Positions 8,901-10,091 of a DNA stretch of 10,091 nt are shown in pieces (the stretch's first letter is position 1; each line of letters begins with the position of its first letter). The notes under the pieces are model-generated. The model was not told where the DNA came from and searched no databases. It saw nothing but the letters and a program-made list of their open reading frames with translations. Made by a program: the position numbers and the translations under genes. The stretch spans positions 292,656 to 302,746 of the forward strand of contig KQ482062.1 of assembly GCA_001430745.1 (NCBI GenBank), given 5' to 3'. This stretch comes from Auxenochlorella pyrenoidosa. Its lineage: Eukaryota; Chlorophyta; Trebouxiophyceae; Chlorellales; Chlorellaceae.

Positions 8901-9825
8901 CACCGCCTGTCGGCACGAGCAGGCGCGGCCCAGCGGGAGCACAGTGCGCAGCCTACTCACAGGCTCTCCAGGGCAGCAAGCGCATCTGGATTGCTCCATG
9001 AGTCTGGCAGCGTGCCCTCTAGCGTGAAACCGCCAGTGCCGTACTGCCCAAGGTCCCTGCACAATTCAGCAGTAGAACGTGTGTCAGGGGCCAAGCACTG
9101 CTCTGCAATGGGCCGCGAATTGTCGCCCACGCCTCCGGGCTTTGGCTGGCAGGGCTGCATGATCCCCCGGGGGTACTCACAGGCTTTCGAGCCTCGGGAA
9201 GGAGCCGGACCATCCCCAAGCATTCGGCAGAGTGCCTGCATGTGTGGGGCCACTGCGATGGGGTGGGTCAGGGCCGGGTGATTTTCCAGCCAGGGCCCTG
9301 CTATCAGCACCCAGACGCCAGTGCATTGCGGTTCGCGCCCCAGCCGCCCAGGACGCGAGGCACAGGTTGCACTGTAGGAGTGCCACCAATGGCAGATTGA
9401 CAGGGCGGGCCAATGACAGCAAGGGGGCGCTCGCCGTTGAGTCTCTGGCCATGAAGGTTCAGGCTTGTGAGTGGCCTGCATATTTTGGGGAAAGTCCCCG
9501 AGGGGATGCAGGATCATGTTCAGAAGGAGTTGCAGCTAACGAGCCCTTTATGTCACAAGAGATGGCCTGGATGCCCCCGCAGTGGCTGCAGCAATGTCCA
9601 CGCGGCAGCGGCCACAGCGCCCGCACTGGTGCATGCAGTGGGCAGCGCCCTGGCTGCCATGCAGGCAGGGCTCACTCAAGGCGGGCCAGGTCGTCGATCA
9701 AGGGTCCGTTGAGGTATGGGAAGGTGCAGCAGCAGCTGGGGTAGGAGTGATACTGCCAGCCGCTGTTGGTACCGTTGCTCGGGTACTGGTCAAACTTGCG
9801 ACCTGGTTCGTAGCACGCGATGGTG
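2936..9825 (-). CDS. LRR receptor-like kinase with RAF/TKL-like kinase domain (5' end not resolved)
   Basis: Twenty-six exons join in frame, from 5' to 3': 9825-9676, 9475-9435, 9235-9181, 9056-8961, 8764-8661, 8442-8353, 8145-8109, 7976-7899, 7711-7628, 7431-7339, 7202-7148, 6993-6861, 6722-6660, 6511-6060, 5847-5797, 5616-5559, 5343-5234, 5064-5031, 4887-4861, 4726-4572, 4437-4391, 4221-4155, 3991-3917, 3798-3745, 3381-3266, 3092-2936. They give 826 residues plus TGA. The order is Cys-bearing cap, LRRs (to about residue 294), Pro/Ser stalk, one membrane helix (about 348-371), a long basic and Ser-rich juxtamembrane part (about 372-510), and kinase (about 511-810). This is a plasma-membrane receptor layout: ligand-sensing outside, Ser/Thr or dual-specificity kinase inside. 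The ligand is unknown. Phase agreement at all 25 junctions and canonical motifs spanning many of them argue against a pseudogene. No signal peptide is visible, so the first exon is probably missing, or the exon at 9825 extends upstream. Confidence 0.85.
3445..3504 (+). repeat. (GCGTGT)n hexanucleotide microsatellite in an intron
   Basis: Nine perfect GCGTGT units at 3451-3504 are preceded by GT and GA dinucleotide runs from about 3425. The array lies in the 363-base intron 3382-3744 of the receptor kinase, the longest intron of that gene. Open frames across it on both strands are only dipeptide repeats and are not genes. Confidence 0.95.
5349..5369 (+). repeat. G11-A-G9 tract, pyrimidine tract of a minus-strand intron
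   Basis: Read on the minus strand, this is an almost pure C tract right before the acceptor at 5345-5344 of a kinase exon. It therefore acts as the polypyrimidine tract of the intron 5344-5558. The plus strand has G-quadruplex potential. Confidence 0.75.
6660..6993 (-). other. Cys and Pro/Ser stalk plus first half of membrane helix
   Basis: The exon 6993-6861 codes for a Cys-containing part (KVCGAADPTNTCLADC), then a Pro/Ser stalk with SP and PP repeats resembling hydroxyproline-rich wall glycoprotein spacers. The exon 6722-6660 adds a Ser run and the helix start NVGAIVGGVVGGL. The helix finishes in the next exon as VLLAAALGFLAM, followed by the basic stop-transfer RKGWLRRPRRPP. The order stalk, helix, basic cluster gives an N-outside, C-inside topology. 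The repeated Gly pairs in the helix could allow helix-helix packing, which would suit receptor dimerisation (inference). Confidence 0.85.
7437..7464 (+). repeat. G-run array, pyrimidine tract of a minus-strand intron
   Basis: Six G-runs of three to eight bases are separated by single T bases. On the minus strand this is the C-rich tract before the acceptor at 7433-7432 of an LRR exon. It fits a four-tract G-quadruplex pattern on the plus strand. Confidence 0.7.
7722..7751 (+). repeat. GGGT tandem array and G-run, pyrimidine tract of a minus-strand intron
   Basis: Repeated GGGT units followed by longer G-runs. On the minus strand this is a C-rich tract just before the acceptor at 7713-7712 of an LRR exon. 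It has the regular spacing of a strong parallel G-quadruplex motif on the plus strand. Confidence 0.75.
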
Positions 9826-10091
9826 CTGCGTCGAGCAGGGGGCGAGCCGGGAGCGCCCAGCCATGTTGGGAGCATCGCCCGGCCCGGCGGCAGCGGGGCG
9901 TGCGCTAGCGGGTGCGCCGGCTCGCTCTGCTGCAGGCTGCCAGCGGTGCAAGTTGCGCCCAGGCCTGGCCCTCTGCCGCCCCTTGAGGGGACCAGAGCAT
10001 GCTGCTGCCGGCCCTACAGCACTTTGCTAGTTGTTCATCCTCTGCAGGCCGGCCCCTGTCGCTCGCCCCCCCCCCCCCCGCCCGCCGACGC
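9826..10091 (-). other. Upstream part of the receptor kinase gene, no exon firmly placed
   Basis: The minus-strand frame stays open from the exon at 9825 back through an in-frame ATG at 9875 to a stop near 10000. The encoded stretch (MLPTWLGAPGSPPARR) is not a signal peptide. A pyrimidine-rich stretch and CAG at 9828-9826 make a reasonable acceptor, so this region is probably an intron, with the signal-peptide exon beyond the window. A run of 14 C bases lies at 10066-10079. I see no other gene here. Confidence 0.45.

Larger units (their letters stand above)
7148..9825 (-). other. LRR ectodomain coding segment
   Basis: Eleven exons of the receptor kinase. An N-terminal cap contains CYEPGRKFDQY and a Cys cluster (PSCCCTF). 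The repeats carry LNLHGQRLNGTLPNAW, LDLGQYG...LEGTLPDSW, LGPNRFSGTLPDSW, YGDWRSIPASWG, MPSNRLNGTLPASLPSI, WSANGLTGTLPPTWG, LADNQLTGTLPPEWG and MNLLTGPFPASWG. A C-terminal cap contains NVSGNAICGDPP. The xLxGTLPxxW form is close to the plant-type LRR (LTGxIP) but has Trp at a fixed place, as often seen in green algal LRR proteins. Many exons end by splitting the Leu codon of a conserved SL or TL (CT/GTGAG), so exon borders follow repeat borders. Confidence 0.85.

Noticed and set aside
2936..9825. Reading the broken kinase and LRR blocks as a pseudogene
   Set aside because: Every stop or frame change falls between exons with splice signals. All 25 joins keep phase, and catalytic residues are present.

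Overview
This window looks like nuclear DNA from a green alga, most likely a GC-rich chlorophyte or trebouxiophyte (Chlorella-like). The genome type is inferred from very high GC content, genes broken by many short introns with C-rich pyrimidine tracts and (T)GCAG acceptors, a chloroplast transit-like N-terminus, and receptor and transporter families in their algal forms. There is no sign of bacterial operon structure, tRNA or rRNA genes, CRISPR arrays or mobile elements.

Three protein-coding genes can be rebuilt exon by exon. (1) Positions 1-923, minus strand: the 5' part of a plastid-targeted EamA/DMT-type membrane transporter, which runs off the left edge. (2) Positions 1447-2720, plus strand: a complete four-exon gene for a 208-residue FMN-binding, pyridoxamine-phosphate-oxidase-like protein (Alr4036 type). 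Genes 1 and 2 are divergent across a 523-base spacer. (3) Positions 2936-9825 and probably beyond, minus strand: a gene with about 26 exons for a single-pass receptor-like kinase. It encodes a cysteine-bearing N-terminal cap, about seven leucine-rich repeats of the GTLPxxW type, a cysteine and proline/serine-rich stalk, one membrane helix, a long basic and serine-rich juxtamembrane segment, and a RAF/TKL-like kinase domain. It is convergent with gene 2 across a 215-base spacer that holds the only AT-rich stretch in the window. Positions 9826-10091 are upstream sequence of this gene and probably hide its real first exon.

The receptor kinase is the point of interest. All 25 intron junctions I placed keep the reading frame, and about eight of them need a GC rather than GT donor (GC-AG introns), many with the GCAAG signature. 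Several exons are only 27-55 bases long, and the LRR exons look like repeated modules. Two homologous splice positions inside the gene use GC in one repeat and GT in the other. The kinase carries DLN in place of DFG, and the glycine-loop exon junction is odd. Nothing here shows functional linkage between the three genes.
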